Assembly (NCBI GenBank): GCA_016719465.1
Contig: JADJYY010000001.1
Coordinates: 124,001-188,000 of the forward strand
DNA length: 64,000 nt
DNA from: Hydrogenophilales bacterium
Lineage (GTDB): Bacteria > Pseudomonadota > Gammaproteobacteria > Burkholderiales > Thiobacillaceae
Direction of reading: 5' to 3'
The notes beneath the pieces are model-generated. The model had not been told where the DNA came from, ran no database searches, and saw nothing but the letters and a program-made list of their open reading frames with translations. The position numbers were made by a program, and so were the translations under genes. Below are positions 36,577 to 45,580 of this stretch, one piece after another (position 1 is the first letter of the stretch; each line of letters starts with the position of its first letter).

Positions 36577-38019
36577 ATGCTGCTCGGCTTCGTCATCCTG
36601 TATCTGGTCATCTCCCTCGGCATCGGCATGTATGCCGCCACCAAGGTCCACAACGCCAAGGACTACATCGCCGCCGGCCGCAGCCTGCCCATCTACGTCG
36701 TCATGGCCATGGTGTTCGCCACCTGGTTCGGCGCGGAAACGGTGCTGGGCATACCCGCCACCTTCCTGGAGGAGGACCTGGGCGGGCTGATCTCCGACCC
36801 CTTCGGCGCCTCCCTGTGCCTGGTGCTGTTCGGCCTGTTCTTCGCCCGCAAGCTGTACCGCATGAACCTGCTCACCATCGGCGACTTCTACCGGGAACGC
36901 TACGGCCGCAACGTGGAGGTCATCACCGGCATCGCCATCGCCCTGTCCTACCTGGGCTGGGTGTCGGCCCAGGTCACCGCCCTGGGGCTGGTATTCAACG
37001 TGCTGTCCGACGGGAGCATCACCCAGGCCCAGGGCATCCTCATCGGCGCGGCGGTGGTGCTCATGTACACCCTCTACGGCGGCATGTGGTCGGTGGCGCT
37101 GACCACCTTCTTCCAGATGATCGTCATCGTTGTCGGCCTGTTTTATATCGCCTGGCTGGTCTCCGACTTGACCGGCGGCGTGGCGCCGGTCATCGAGCAC
37201 GCCGCCGCTTACGAAAAATTCCGCTTCTGGCCCGAGCTGAACGCGGTGGCCATGGTGGCCTTCATCTCGGGCCTGCTTACCATGGGCTTCGGCTCCATCC
37301 CCCAGCAGGACGTGTTCCAGCGCGCCAACGCCTCCAGGAACGAGAACATCGCGGTGTGGGGCACGGTGCTGGGTGGCGTGGCCTATTTCCTGTTCGCCGC
37401 CGTGCCCCTGTTCCTGGCCTATTCCGCCAACCTCATCGACCCGGCCCTGACCGCCAGGTGGCTGGCCGAGGATAGCCAGAAGCTGTTGCCGGAACTGGTG
37501 AAGGGCCACCTGCCCCTGTTCGCCCAGGTCGTCTTCTACGGCGCCCTGCTGTCGGTGATCATGTCCACCGCCTCCGGCACCCTGCTGGCGCCCTCGGTCA
37601 CCCTCTCGGAAAACGTGATCAAGGATTTCATCACCCGTCGCAAACACCTGCCCGAGAGAAAACTGCTGGCCCTGACCCGCTGGGTGGTGGCCGGTTTTTC
37701 GCTATGCGTCACGCTCTATGCCCTGTGGGCCCTGGATCAGGAAACCGGCATCCACCAGATGGTGGAGAACGCCTACAAGGTGACCCTGGTGCTGGCCTTC
37801 GTGCCGCTGGTGGCGGGCCTGTACTGGAAGCGCGCCAACACGGTCGGCGCCTACCTGGCCATCGGCCTGGGCCTGGCCACCTGGCTGCCCATGGAATTCC
37901 TCCTGCCCGAGGGCGAGGATCCCATTCCGCCCCAGTTCGCCGGCTTCCTGATGGCCTGCGCGGGCATGGTGGCGGGGTCCCTGCTGGGCGGGGCCGCGGC
38001 CCGACCGGGGCGGGCCTGA
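36577..38019 (+). CDS. sodium:solute symporter family (SSS) transporter
   Basis: A 480-aa transporter with about 13 membrane helices. YAATKVHNAKDYIAAGRSLP near the N-terminus and AMVFATWFGAETVLGIPATF are characteristic of SSS proteins, and GFGSIPQQDVFQRANASRNE and LSVIMSTASGTLLAPSV lie in the conserved core. The substrate is not predictable, though a solute such as proline, pantothenate or a choline-like compound is usual. It follows the polyamine importer and may share its transcript. Confidence 0.88.
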   Translation: MLLGFVILYLVISLGIGMYAATKVHNAKDYIAAGRSLPIYVVMAMVFATWFGAETVLGIPATFLEEDLGGLISDPFGASLCLVLFGLFFARKLYRMNLLTIGDFYRERYGRNVEVITGIAIALSYLGWVSAQVTALGLVFNVLSDGSITQAQGILIGAAVVLMYTLYGGMWSVALTTFFQMIVIVVGLFYIAWLVSDLTGGVAPVIEHAAAYEKFRFWPELNAVAMVAFISGLLTMGFGSIPQQDVFQRANASRNENIAVWGTVLGGVAYFLFAAVPLFLAYSANLIDPALTARWLAEDSQKLLPELVKGHLPLFAQVVFYGALLSVIMSTASGTLLAPSVTLSENVIKDFITRRKHLPERKLLALTRWVVAGFSLCVTLYALWALDQETGIHQMVENAYKVTLVLAFVPLVAGLYWKRANTVGAYLAIGLGLATWLPMEFLLPEGEDPIPPQFAGFLMACAGMVAGSLLGGAAARPGRA

Positions 38020-38063
38020 TCCGGGGGGCGGGTATGGATATGGATTGTCGCTGCACCAGTCCT

Positions 38064-38104
38064 GGCTCCCTCCCCCTCCCTGCCTCCCCCGCTCGCGGGG
38101 GAGG
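38064..38104. repeat. palindromic element upstream of the Sel1 gene
   Basis: A perfect 10-bp hairpin, CCTCCCCCGC (38083-38092) and GCGGGGGAGG (38095-38104), preceded by CTCCCTCCCC. The core is identical to the second hairpin of the potB copy at 33570-33591. Confidence 0.75.
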
Positions 38105-38238
38105 TGGCCGTGGCCGCCACGGTTCGTGCCGTGGGGGGCGAGCCCATGGCAAACTCCCGCTGTCCTCGCACGGGTTGCATTACAATCCGCGCGGCTCCCG
38201 CCCGAATCTTCCGACACCCCGCCTGAAGCGCCGCCGTT

Positions 38239-39141
38239 ATGTCGACCTCTTCCGACCCCAACAGTCTGACGCCCTTCGAGGACGAGGCGGCGCCGGCCAT
38301 GGAAAACCGCCTCGGCCAGGCCGGCGCGGACAACGATGGTATTCGCTGCCCCCATTGCGGCAGCGACGAGGTGCGCGTGTCCCACAAGCATGCCGGCGAG
38401 TCCTCCCATGTCACCTATCGCTGCCGGGCCTGCAAACGCCACTTCCGCGTGGAATCGCCGCGCGCCCGCGGCAAGCTCACGATCGGCCTCGCCGTGGCCG
38501 CGGTATTGGTCATCGCGGTGGTCTTCGGAGTGCTGCAGGAGAATAACGCGAACGATCCGGACGCTTCGAATGACCACGCCGTCGCCGGCATCGACGACAG
38601 CGTGATACTGAAAAAGGCCCAGGCCGCCGCCAAGGGCGGCGATTCCCAGGCCCAATTCGATCTGGGCCATATCCATTGGCAGCGTGGCGAATATCTCCAG
38701 GCCCTGCCCTGGATCCAGGCCGCGGCAAGCCTCGGGTATCCGGAAGCCGAATACCTGCTGGGCATGGCCTACCTGCAAGGACGCGGCACCGTGCAGAACT
38801 ACCGTTCCGCCCTGGAGCAGTACACCAAGGCCGCCGAGCACGGTCATCTGGATGCCCAGTACCAACTGGGTATCTTCTACCGGGACGGCATGGCGACAGC
38901 GAGCAGCAAGGAGTCCGCCTATCTCTGGCTGAACCTGGCCGCCGCCCGGGGCCATCCGGATGCCCTGATCCTGCGCGACAAGCTGGCGGCGGTGATGGCC
39001 ACGGAGGAACTCATCCGCGCCCAGGAAGCCAGCGAGGCGGCCCTCCAGCGCTTCAACGGCGTGGTGGCGGCGGCCCCGGCGGCGGGGGAGGCAAGCGCGA
39101 AAACCACTACCACGGCGACGACGGGCATCGCACCAAAATAG
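38239..39141 (+). CDS. zinc-ribbon, membrane-anchored Sel1-repeat protein
   Basis: A 300-aa protein. The N-terminal zinc ribbon CPHCGSDEVRVSHKH ... CRACKRHF (about residues 37-68) could bind zinc or nucleic acid. A membrane helix (about 80-99) comes next, then Sel1-like repeats of about 36 residues (AQFDLGHIHWQRGEYLQALP, AEYLLGMAYLQGRGTVQNY, AQYQLGIFYRDGMATASS). The C-terminus is Ala/Thr-rich. Sel1 repeats mediate protein-protein contacts, often at the cell envelope. No specific role is known. It opens the polysaccharide-related district. Confidence 0.75.
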   Translation: MSTSSDPNSLTPFEDEAAPAMENRLGQAGADNDGIRCPHCGSDEVRVSHKHAGESSHVTYRCRACKRHFRVESPRARGKLTIGLAVAAVLVIAVVFGVLQENNANDPDASNDHAVAGIDDSVILKKAQAAAKGGDSQAQFDLGHIHWQRGEYLQALPWIQAAASLGYPEAEYLLGMAYLQGRGTVQNYRSALEQYTKAAEHGHLDAQYQLGIFYRDGMATASSKESAYLWLNLAAARGHPDALILRDKLAAVMATEELIRAQEASEAALQRFNGVVAAAPAAGEASAKTTTTATTGIAPK

Positions 39142-39187
39142 GTGGGGCGTTTCCTGCCGCGCAGGCAGCGGACGGGCAATCAATCAC

Positions 39188-39224
39188 TCCCCTCCCCAGC
39201 ACTCCCCGCAAGCGGGGAGGGGGA
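39188..39224. repeat. palindromic element upstream of a vanZ-like gene
   Basis: A perfect hairpin CTCCCCGC (39202-39209) and GCGGGGAG (39212-39219) lies between CTCCCCTCCCC and GGGGGA flanks. The core matches that of the first hairpin in the potB element. Confidence 0.75.
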
Positions 39225-39308
39225 AAATCCCGCCCCACCGCGCCGGGCAAACTTGAGCCGGCGCCGCCGGCATGCCAGCATGCCGACACCCCCGTCAAAG
39301 CCGGTTCC

Positions 39309-40346
39309 ATGACAGACCGTTCCCCATCCCGCCAGGCTGACATTTTCCTGGGCCTGTACGCGCTGCTGATCGCCTTCGGCAGCCTGTATTCCGGTTCGGG
39401 CCTCCATGGCATGGGCCAGTGGTCGCTTTCATTCCTGTTCGACCCCCTGCCGCGCTACATCACCCGCACCGACATCTCCACCAACCTGCTGGCCTATGTC
39501 CCCTTCGGCTATCTGCTGGCCCTGCATCTCTCCCATCCCCACCGGCGCGGCCGCGCCATCGTCCTGACCGCGCTGGCGGGCTTCTGCTGCAGCGTGCTGC
39601 TGGAAAGCCTGCAAGCCCTGCTGTCGGACCGCATCGCCTCCAACCTGGACGTATTCCTGAACACCCTGGGCAGCCTCGCCGGCGCCCTGCTCACCCTGCA
39701 CCACAATCGCTGGCGCCGGGCCGGCGCCGCCATCCGCCGCTGGCGGGCGGGCTGGTTCCGAGGCGAATGGTCGGCCAGTCTTGGCCTTTGGCTGCTGGTG
39801 CTGTGGGGCTTCGCCCAGTTTTCCCTGGTGCCGTTTCCCGGCGCCGGCTGGCTCGGCCTGCACCTGCGGCCCCTGGATATCCCACCGGAGGAAATCGGCC
39901 AGATCAACCTATACTGGCTCGGCGCGGTATTCCTGGAGATGGCCGCCCTGGGCGCCTTCGCCGCCTGCCTGCTGAAGCCCGGCCGCTATGTCTCGGCCAT
40001 GCTGCTGCTGTTCCTCGCCGCCTTCGCCGTCAAGTTGCTGGCCGCGACCCTGCTCCTGAAGCTGCGGGCCGTGGGCGGCGTGCTCTCCCTGGAAAGCCTG
40101 GCCGCCTTCCTGCTGGCCTTCTGGTTCCTGCTGATTCCCGCGGTATCCAGACAGCGCCGCCCCATCGCCGCGCTGCTGCTCATCGCCGTCCTGACGCTCA
40201 GGGCCTTCCAGGCCGACTACCTGCTGTGGCCCATCGCCAGTGTCTTCAACATCGTCGGCCTGGCCAAGGCGGCGGCCTCATTCTGGCCCTGGCTGGCGCT
40301 GGGGGTGCTGGCGGCGGCGGAATTGGGGAAACGGCGCGTTCGCTGA
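39309..40346 (+). CDS. VanZ-like membrane protein
   Basis: A 345-aa membrane protein with about nine helices. The VanZ-like signature LLESLQALLSDRIASNLDVF followed by LNTLGSLAGALL lies at about residues 96-125, preceded by NLLAYVPFGYLLALHL. The C-terminal half has five more helices without a recognised motif. VanZ-like proteins are often linked to glycan or cell-wall metabolism, but their biochemistry is poorly known. The start at 39309 follows a palindromic element; it converges on the ligase-like gene. Confidence 0.75.
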   Translation: MTDRSPSRQADIFLGLYALLIAFGSLYSGSGLHGMGQWSLSFLFDPLPRYITRTDISTNLLAYVPFGYLLALHLSHPHRRGRAIVLTALAGFCCSVLLESLQALLSDRIASNLDVFLNTLGSLAGALLTLHHNRWRRAGAAIRRWRAGWFRGEWSASLGLWLLVLWGFAQFSLVPFPGAGWLGLHLRPLDIPPEEIGQINLYWLGAVFLEMAALGAFAACLLKPGRYVSAMLLLFLAAFAVKLLAATLLLKLRAVGGVLSLESLAAFLLAFWFLLIPAVSRQRRPIAALLLIAVLTLRAFQADYLLWPIASVFNIVGLAKAAASFWPWLALGVLAAAELGKRRVR

Positions 40347-40356
40347 TCGGTGGCAT

Positions 40357-40401
40357 CTCCCTTCAAGCCCCCCCGCTGGCGGGGAAGGCCGGGAAGGGGA
40401 G
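40357..40401. repeat. palindromic element between convergent vanZ-like and ligase-like genes
   Basis: An inner hairpin CCCCGC/GCGGGG (around 40371-40384) is enclosed by CTCCCTTC (40357-40364) and GGAAGGGGAG (40392-40401). It sits in the 70-base gap between two convergent genes and could act as a two-way terminator. Confidence 0.65.
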
Positions 40402-40416
40402 CGCGGCGGATTTCCT

Positions 40417-42879
40417 TCAGCCGTGGCGCCGACTTCGTCGCGGCGAATGGCCGGGTAAACGTCGATCGCGCCAGTCATAGCCCACCCCCAGCAACAGCAG
40501 CGCCACCAGCAAGGTGGCCAGGCGCGGGGCGTCCAGCAGGCTGTCGAACATCCCCACCGTGAGCAGGCCCGCCAGGGAGGCCAGCCAGGCCCAGGCCAGG
40601 CGGTGGCCGCGCCAGCCCTCCCGGGCCAGGCGCGCCACGGCTGCCAGGGTCAGGCCGGCGAAGGCCAGCAGGCCCAGCCAGCCCTGCTCGAACCAGACGT
40701 GGACCCAGACGTTCTTGATGTGCCAGGGCAGGTGGCTGTGGGTCTTGAAGAACCAGCAGTCGCCGCCGGCACGGAAATCGCCGTTGCACAGCGCGTCCTT
40801 GCCGTCCGGGCCCAACAGGCGGACGTTGTCCACGTCCACCACGCCCACCTTGCCGGGATGGTGGAAGAACAGTTCCACCGGCGGCCGGTTCAGCCAGTTC
40901 TCCTTGCCCACCCCGGCGCTGGAGAAGTCCCGGGCCAGCCGGTGCCATTGACCATCACCCGGCACATCGAAGCCGAGCCATTCGCACTGGCGCGAGTTGA
41001 GCATCTGCCTCTCGCAGACCGGCGCATCCAGGCGGGTATCGCCCTGTCGGGAACGGACTTCCAGTTCCAGTCGGTAGTTTTTTCCGGCTGAGAAGGGAAT
41101 GCGCTGGGCATAATAGATCGTGTCGCCGGTGCCCAGGCGGAAATAGGTGTTGCCCTGCTCCGCGGCGAAGCCGAAGGTGGCCGGTTGCTTGTCCGCCGGC
41201 CCCCGTTCCAGGTATTTACGGGGGAAGCTGCCCAGCCCCGTGCCGAACAGATTCGCCCGCAAACCTTCATCCGCCAGGGCGACGGCCTGAGTCCAGTGGT
41301 CGACGCGGATGCCCCAATCCTTCGCGGTTTCGCCGAAGCGCTGCTGGAAATAGCCTCCCCCCGCCCCCACCGCAACCACCAGGGCCAACACCAGGAGGGC
41401 GACCACTGGGGCGAGGAAGCGGCCACCCTGGGCGCGACGGGCCAGCCTGGCGCTGGCCACGGCCAGGATAAGCGAGGCCACGGCCACCGCCAGCACGCCA
41501 CCGCGGGCCACCGTGTACACCATGACGTAGGCGGTCAAGACCATGAGGGGTACGGTGACCAGCGCATCCCGCGCCCGGGTCGTGGCCAGCCAGAGAAACG
41601 GCAAGGCCGCCACCAGATAGGCCTCAATATGACCGCCACCGGTATGCATGCTGGAGAAGGTGCCGACGATGCGGTAGGTCTCCAGCCGATCGGCGAAGCC
41701 GACGAACAGGTGGTGCTCCCAGGCGCCCACCAGTCCCACCCCCAGCAGGCCCAGGGCCATGCCGAGGGACAGTTTGCGGCCCAACACCTGGCGCTCCAGG
41801 CCAGCCTGGCGAATCCACAGGTACAGCAGCGCTCCCCAGACGAAACCCTTGGCCACCCGCGGGGCGTTGTAGGGGCTCCAGTAACTGGCGAAGGCATTCG
41901 CGTCCACAGGCGCGAGGGGCAACAACCCGATCCCCAGGGCGGCCAACACCGACAGGCCAAACAAGCCCATCAACGCCAGGCGCGGCAGAGGCGGCTGTCG
42001 CCGCGTCTCGGCCGGGCGGCGCAACAGCAGCATGCCCAGGGTGACCCCCATGAGCAGATCGAACTCGTCCAGGAAGTAACGCCCGGTCCAGGGCGCAAGA
42101 TCCAGCAGGGGCAGGGCCGCCGGGATGACCACCATCCAGGTCAGGGGACGGAACCAGAGCAGAACGACGTAGAGGGCCAGGCCCGCCCCCAGAAGCAGAG
42201 GCCAGCGCGGAAACTCCCACAGTCCGACGGCAACCCCAAGCAGCACGGCCAGCCCCGCCAGGAGACTGATCGGGCCGGCGCGGGAGGCCGGGGCCACGGC
42301 ACCGGACACCGCCGCCTTATCGGGTGGCGAGGCCTCCACCTCCTCGACGCGCGCGGTGTCGGATACAGGCGTGGTCGCGCCGCCGGCCAGCGCGGGAACG
42401 TCCTTCCCACGCTGGCTGGTCGAAGTCTCCAACTCGACCCCGAGGGGCGTGGCCCGCCCCAGCCAAAGACCCAGGGCCAGGCCGGGCAGCGCGAACAGCA
42501 ACTCCAGGCCGTCGCCGACACGCACGTCGGGCAAAAAAGGCAGACCCAGGGCAAGCAGAACGACGGCGGCAGGCGCCCAGCGCCGCAGGGCACGATCCCA
42601 GCCGGCCAGCGTGGCGAGAAAACCCAGCGGAACCCACAGCATGGCCGCCTTGATGCCCAGGTAAACCTGCTGGGCCACCACGCGCCCATAGCCGGCGGGC
42701 TCGAAGTCAAGCAGCCCCGGCGCGGCCAGAGGCGCGCGCGCATCCAGGGGCACGAGGGCGCCGGCCAGGGCGGCCAGCAACAGCGCATTCCAGAACGGCG
42801 ACGCGCGCTCGGGAACGGAACTGATCGGGCGGGAGCGGCTGGAGGGCATGGATGGAAGCTGGACGGGAGCTCGCGACAT
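40417..42879 (-). CDS. O-antigen ligase/polymerase-like protein with VanZ-like N-terminus and inserted beta-sandwich-like domain
   Basis: An 820-aa multi-pass protein. Residues 25-145 resemble a VanZ-like region (KAAMLWVPLGFLATLAGWDR). Residues 148-200 are a disordered Ser/Pro-rich linker. From about 205 there is a Wzy/WaaL core of many helices, including FSSMHTGGGHIEAYLVAALP. Inside the large periplasmic loop, about 569-700, is a Trp/Tyr-rich beta region (YYAQRIPFSAGKNYRLELEV to VDVDNVRLLG) that looks like a carbohydrate-binding fold. The conserved NVWVHVWFEQGWLG of the ligase core follows. ATG 42879 or 42849 may be the start. Glycan substrate unknown. Confidence 0.8.
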   Translation of the reverse strand: MSRAPVQLPSMPSSRSRPISSVPERASPFWNALLLAALAGALVPLDARAPLAAPGLLDFEPAGYGRVVAQQVYLGIKAAMLWVPLGFLATLAGWDRALRRWAPAAVVLLALGLPFLPDVRVGDGLELLFALPGLALGLWLGRATPLGVELETSTSQRGKDVPALAGGATTPVSDTARVEEVEASPPDKAAVSGAVAPASRAGPISLLAGLAVLLGVAVGLWEFPRWPLLLGAGLALYVVLLWFRPLTWMVVIPAALPLLDLAPWTGRYFLDEFDLLMGVTLGMLLLRRPAETRRQPPLPRLALMGLFGLSVLAALGIGLLPLAPVDANAFASYWSPYNAPRVAKGFVWGALLYLWIRQAGLERQVLGRKLSLGMALGLLGVGLVGAWEHHLFVGFADRLETYRIVGTFSSMHTGGGHIEAYLVAALPFLWLATTRARDALVTVPLMVLTAYVMVYTVARGGVLAVAVASLILAVASARLARRAQGGRFLAPVVALLVLALVVAVGAGGGYFQQRFGETAKDWGIRVDHWTQAVALADEGLRANLFGTGLGSFPRKYLERGPADKQPATFGFAAEQGNTYFRLGTGDTIYYAQRIPFSAGKNYRLELEVRSRQGDTRLDAPVCERQMLNSRQCEWLGFDVPGDGQWHRLARDFSSAGVGKENWLNRPPVELFFHHPGKVGVVDVDNVRLLGPDGKDALCNGDFRAGGDCWFFKTHSHLPWHIKNVWVHVWFEQGWLGLLAFAGLTLAAVARLAREGWRGHRLAWAWLASLAGLLTVGMFDSLLDAPRLATLLVALLLLGVGYDWRDRRLPGHSPRRSRRHG

Positions 42880-43404
42880 GAGGGCGGGGCGCCAGTTTAC
42901 CCCGCGCCGGGAGATGGGTCAGCGCGCCCCGCGCTCACTTTTCGCCAAGATCGCAAGGCGTGTCGGGGCCTTCCCCAAGGCACGCGCGACATAAGGGGGG
43001 GGGGAAGCTCAGATCCGGATCGTGCCTGTCTTCGTTGACACCAGGATTGGCGTCCACGCCTTTGGTGAGGATGCCGCGAAGTAGGCAAGAGCCGGGAAAA
43101 CGCCTGGCGCAACCCGCTTGTGGCCCCCACCCGCCCCGTTTCGGCAGATTGATCCAGCACGACGCCCGGAGGGCAATCCGGATGACAGGATTTTTTACAC
43201 TTCCCGCCAGACGCATACGATTTGCCAGCCGGAACCCGCCCACATAGCACGTAACTAGCTGTTTTATATAGCTTCCATCAACGTGTATCAGGAATTGGCA
43301 CATATCATGCTTGTTGAAAGTACCGTCGCACCGTCGTGCAAGACCTTGTCAGGAACGACGCCTGCGAAGCCGATTCATCTTCTTACTATCTAGCGAGGCA
43401 GAAA
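42880..43404. other. intergenic region with PEP-CTERM gene promoter
   Basis: About 525 bases with no well-supported gene. A minus-strand frame across 42935-43303 has some Cys-rich protein-like character near its end (PLCRACLGEGPDTPCDLGEK) but no ribosome site, so at most it is a remnant. The right third is AT-richer and holds the sigma-54 site described separately. Confidence 0.5.
43295..43311 (+). promoter_or_regulatory. sigma-54 (-24/-12) promoter of the first PEP-CTERM gene
   Basis: TTGGCACATATCATGCT matches the RpoN consensus (TGGCAC then TGC) with GG and GC exactly 12 bases apart. It lies 94 bases before the start codon, leaving a leader of about 80 bases. An AT-rich stretch (GTTTTATATA) just upstream could aid bending for an activator. 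Confidence 0.75.
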
Positions 43405-44205
43405 ATGCGCACATTCAAACTCTCCGCCATTCACCTGGGCCTGGGCGCCCTGATCTCCCTGTCCGCGCTGGCCGTCTCCGGCACCGCGGCCGCGGCTCCC
43501 CTGCCCGCCGGCTGGTCCTGCACCGGCAACTGCGGCACCATGGCCCCCAACGGCGACATCGTGGCCTCGCCCGAAGGCGGCGATTATGGCTATGTCTCTA
43601 CCTCGGGCGGTGTAAGCGACGATGGTCTGAGCATCGGCTCCGAGACCAACGGCTCCCGCGCCCGTTCCTCCAAGTTCACCGCCGCCGCCGGCGACGACCT
43701 GGAGTTCAACTTCAACTACGTGACCTCCGATGGCCAGATTTACGTCGAATACGCCTGGGTGAAGCTGCTCAATGCCGACCTGTCCGACAAGGCCGTGTTG
43801 TTCACCGCGCGCACCACCACCGCTGGCAACACCGTGCCCGGCAACGGCTTGCCCGCCCTCGCTCCCGGCGTGGTGCTCGACCCCGCCGCCACCCCCATCA
43901 TCGCCGGCGCGCCGGACTGGTCCGCCCTGGGCGGCAGTTCCGGCACCTGCTTCGGCGCTGGTTGCGGCTATACCGGCTGGGTCGAGATGACCTACGAGAT
44001 CGCCGATGCCGGCGATTATTTCCTGGAGTTCGGCGTGGTGAACTGGATCGATACGGCCTACCAAACCGGCCTGGCCTTCGACGGCATCTTGGTGGCCGGC
44101 AAGCCCATCGATCCGGAGAACCCCATCCCCGAGCCCGCCACCCTGGCGTTGCTCGGCCTGGGCTTGCTCGGCCTGGGCAGCATGCGTCGCCGCAAGGCCG
44201 CCTGA
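43405..44205 (+). CDS. PEP-CTERM sorting-domain exported protein
   Basis: A 266-aa secreted protein. The signal peptide is about residues 1-30 (LGALISLSALAVSGTAAAAP). The mature beta-rich body includes two Cys pairs (CTGNC and CFGAGC). The C-terminal sorting signal is complete: PEP motif IPEPATLALLG, hydrophobic segment and basic tail RRRKAA. Such proteins are cut by exosortase and released or attached in the extracellular matrix. ATG 43405 is chosen because the signal peptide starts there. A sigma-54 promoter lies upstream and a strong terminator downstream. Confidence 0.92.
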   Translation: MRTFKLSAIHLGLGALISLSALAVSGTAAAAPLPAGWSCTGNCGTMAPNGDIVASPEGGDYGYVSTSGGVSDDGLSIGSETNGSRARSSKFTAAAGDDLEFNFNYVTSDGQIYVEYAWVKLLNADLSDKAVLFTARTTTAGNTVPGNGLPALAPGVVLDPAATPIIAGAPDWSALGGSSGTCFGAGCGYTGWVEMTYEIADAGDYFLEFGVVNWIDTAYQTGLAFDGILVAGKPIDPENPIPEPATLALLGLGLLGLGSMRRRKAA

Positions 44206-44233
44206 AACACGGGCTTCCTTCCCGTCCCGTACA

Positions 44234-44261
44234 AGCCGACACGCAAGTGTCGGCTTTTTTT
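44234..44261 (+). terminator. Rho-independent terminator of the PEP-CTERM gene
   Basis: A perfect 9-bp stem, AGCCGACAC (44234-44242) and GTGTCGGCT (44247-44255), with a GCAA tetraloop and a run of seven T. It lies 29 bases after the stop codon, making the gene a single-gene transcript. Confidence 0.92.
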
Positions 44262-44324
44262 ACACCTACGCCCCCCCCTTGACTCTCCCTTGCCGGCGGG
44301 GGAGGCCAATCCACCGCCTAACCC

Positions 44325-44360
44325 TTCATGGCCGAATGGCCGTTCATGGCCGAATGGCCG
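44325..44360. repeat. two tandem copies of an 18-base unit
   Basis: TTCATGGCCGAATGGCCG occurs twice in exact tandem (44325-44342 and 44343-44360). The unit is itself partly palindromic (GGCC around AAT). Confidence 0.85.
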
Positions 44361-44400
44361 CTCCCGCCCATGAAGGCACACTTGCCGGCCATGAACAGCA

Positions 44401-44437
44401 CCCTCACCCCCAACCTCTCCCGCCACGGGGAGAGGGA
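44401..44437. repeat. palindromic element, single-hairpin form
   Basis: CTCTCCC (44415-44421) pairs with GGGAGAG (44428-44434), preceded by CCCTCACCCCCAACC, the outer-arm sequence seen in other copies. The right outer arm is missing. Confidence 0.6.
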
Positions 44438-44906
44438 AGCGTCGTGAGTCGCTGACGCGGCTTTCACGGTAACCCGAGAGTCGCGGGGGAATGCACGGAA
44501 CGTGATTGGGCCGAGGACAGGCCCTATCGATCTGCGACAGCCTCGCCGGCTGACCGGGGGCCCGCGCACATCCACACTTCTTCACGCAGACGTGAAACGA
44601 TAGGGCTCGCGGGAAGGCAAATGGCACCGGCCAGTGCGGTGGAGGCGCTTCATCCAACAGGCCGCCCCCCCGTAACAGGAAGGCCAGCGCAAACCCCGAG
44701 GAGGCATCGCCGCCATGCATTCGGCCAAGACGTGGATGCGGCCGATCATGGGCAAGGCTCGAAAATCACCCGGAACCCATGGGCGGATGGCGGAACGGGG
44801 GGGTATGGAAAATCGCCACGGCACCCGTCAGCCTCGGGGCTGACGCGTTGCCCGATCGGCGATATATCCCGGACTGAAACCTGCTGAGAAGGGGGTCAGG
44901 CGGGGG

Positions 44907-45518
44907 TCAGGCGCGACGTCCAAGCCAACGCGCGACGCCCAATCCGAGGACACCCAGCAATACCAGGGCGAGGGTTTCCGGTTCGGGAATGGAATTGACG
45001 TTGACGGCGTGGTAGGTCAGCACGGCGATGCTGCTGTTATCGTTGCAGGAGGGGTTGTCGCATACCCTCGCGGTGCGCTGGGGTTCCGTGTCGTTGTAGG
45101 CGAACTTGATGGTATCGCTGGCGCTGGACAGACTGCCGGTGATGCCAAACACGCTGGGAACCGGTTGTTCCTTCTTGGACACCAGGGGCTTCAGGTGGAT
45201 GGTCAAATCGCCGCTCAGCTTCAGGTTGCCCTCGGGCCAGGGCACGCTTACGGGAGGACGGCCGGTGATCTTGCTGAAACAGCCCGCATCGATGGTCACT
45301 TCGGCGGAAGAGGTTTTACCGCTGGTCTCGCCCGGTGCCAGGGCGGCCTTGTCGAAGACGAAGGCCCCGCGCGCGCATTCCAGGACAACGCCCCCCTTTT
45401 TGAGCATCAGGTTGTAGGTCGCGGGCTCGGCGAAGCTCTGGCCGCTGGCCAGCATGAGCAGGGCGAAAGCCGCCGCGTGGGGGCGGAAGCGCGTCAAGCG
45501 GGGGGGCATGGGATTCAT
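44907..45518 (-). CDS. PEP-CTERM sorting-domain exported protein, second copy type
   Basis: A 203-aa secreted protein unrelated in its body to the first PEP-CTERM protein. It has a signal peptide (about residues 1-31, FALLMLASGQSFAEP), a beta-rich central region with Cys pairs (LECARG, CDNPSCNDN), and the sorting signal IPEPETLALVLLG, a hydrophobic stretch and the tail RRA. It should be an exosortase substrate. A sigma-54 promoter lies 60 to 80 bases upstream. Confidence 0.88.
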   Translation of the reverse strand: MNPMPPRLTRFRPHAAAFALLMLASGQSFAEPATYNLMLKKGGVVLECARGAFVFDKAALAPGETSGKTSSAEVTIDAGCFSKITGRPPVSVPWPEGNLKLSGDLTIHLKPLVSKKEQPVPSVFGITGSLSSASDTIKFAYNDTEPQRTARVCDNPSCNDNSSIAVLTYHAVNVNSIPEPETLALVLLGVLGLGVARWLGRRA

Positions 45519-45580
45519 GGTCTCGTCACCTCAAATGGCCGCAAACAGGCGCGGCGCCTACAGTGTATGCGCTATTTGTA

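Larger units (their letters stand above)
44262..44906. other. gene-poor region between the two PEP-CTERM genes
   Basis: No gene is supported in about 645 bases; the open frames present lack ribosome sites and family likeness. It holds a degenerate palindromic element (about 44271-44306), an 18-base tandem duplication (44325-44360), another palindromic element (44401-44437), and a GTCAGCC/GGCTGAC hairpin (44827-44844) that may end transcription of the minus-strand PEP-CTERM gene. Confidence 0.55.

Noticed and set aside
38174..38186. Possible sigma-54 site before the Sel1 gene (TTGCAT region)
   Set aside because: No GG lies twelve bases before the GC; only a TACAAT -10-like sequence is present without a good -35.
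29797..40401. CRISPR array
   Set aside because: The repeated palindromes are irregularly spaced, variable in length, and separated by genes, so they are dispersed elements.
41185..43038. 617-aa plus-strand open frame
   Set aside because: Shadow of the ligase-type gene on the minus strand; Gln/Arg/His-rich noise.
42935..43303. 122-aa minus-strand gene upstream of the PEP-CTERM gene
   Set aside because: No ribosome site or convincing domain, and it crosses the sigma-54 promoter region; at most a remnant.
44621..44887. 88-aa plus-strand open frame
   Set aside because: Low-complexity composition, no ribosome site, no family likeness.
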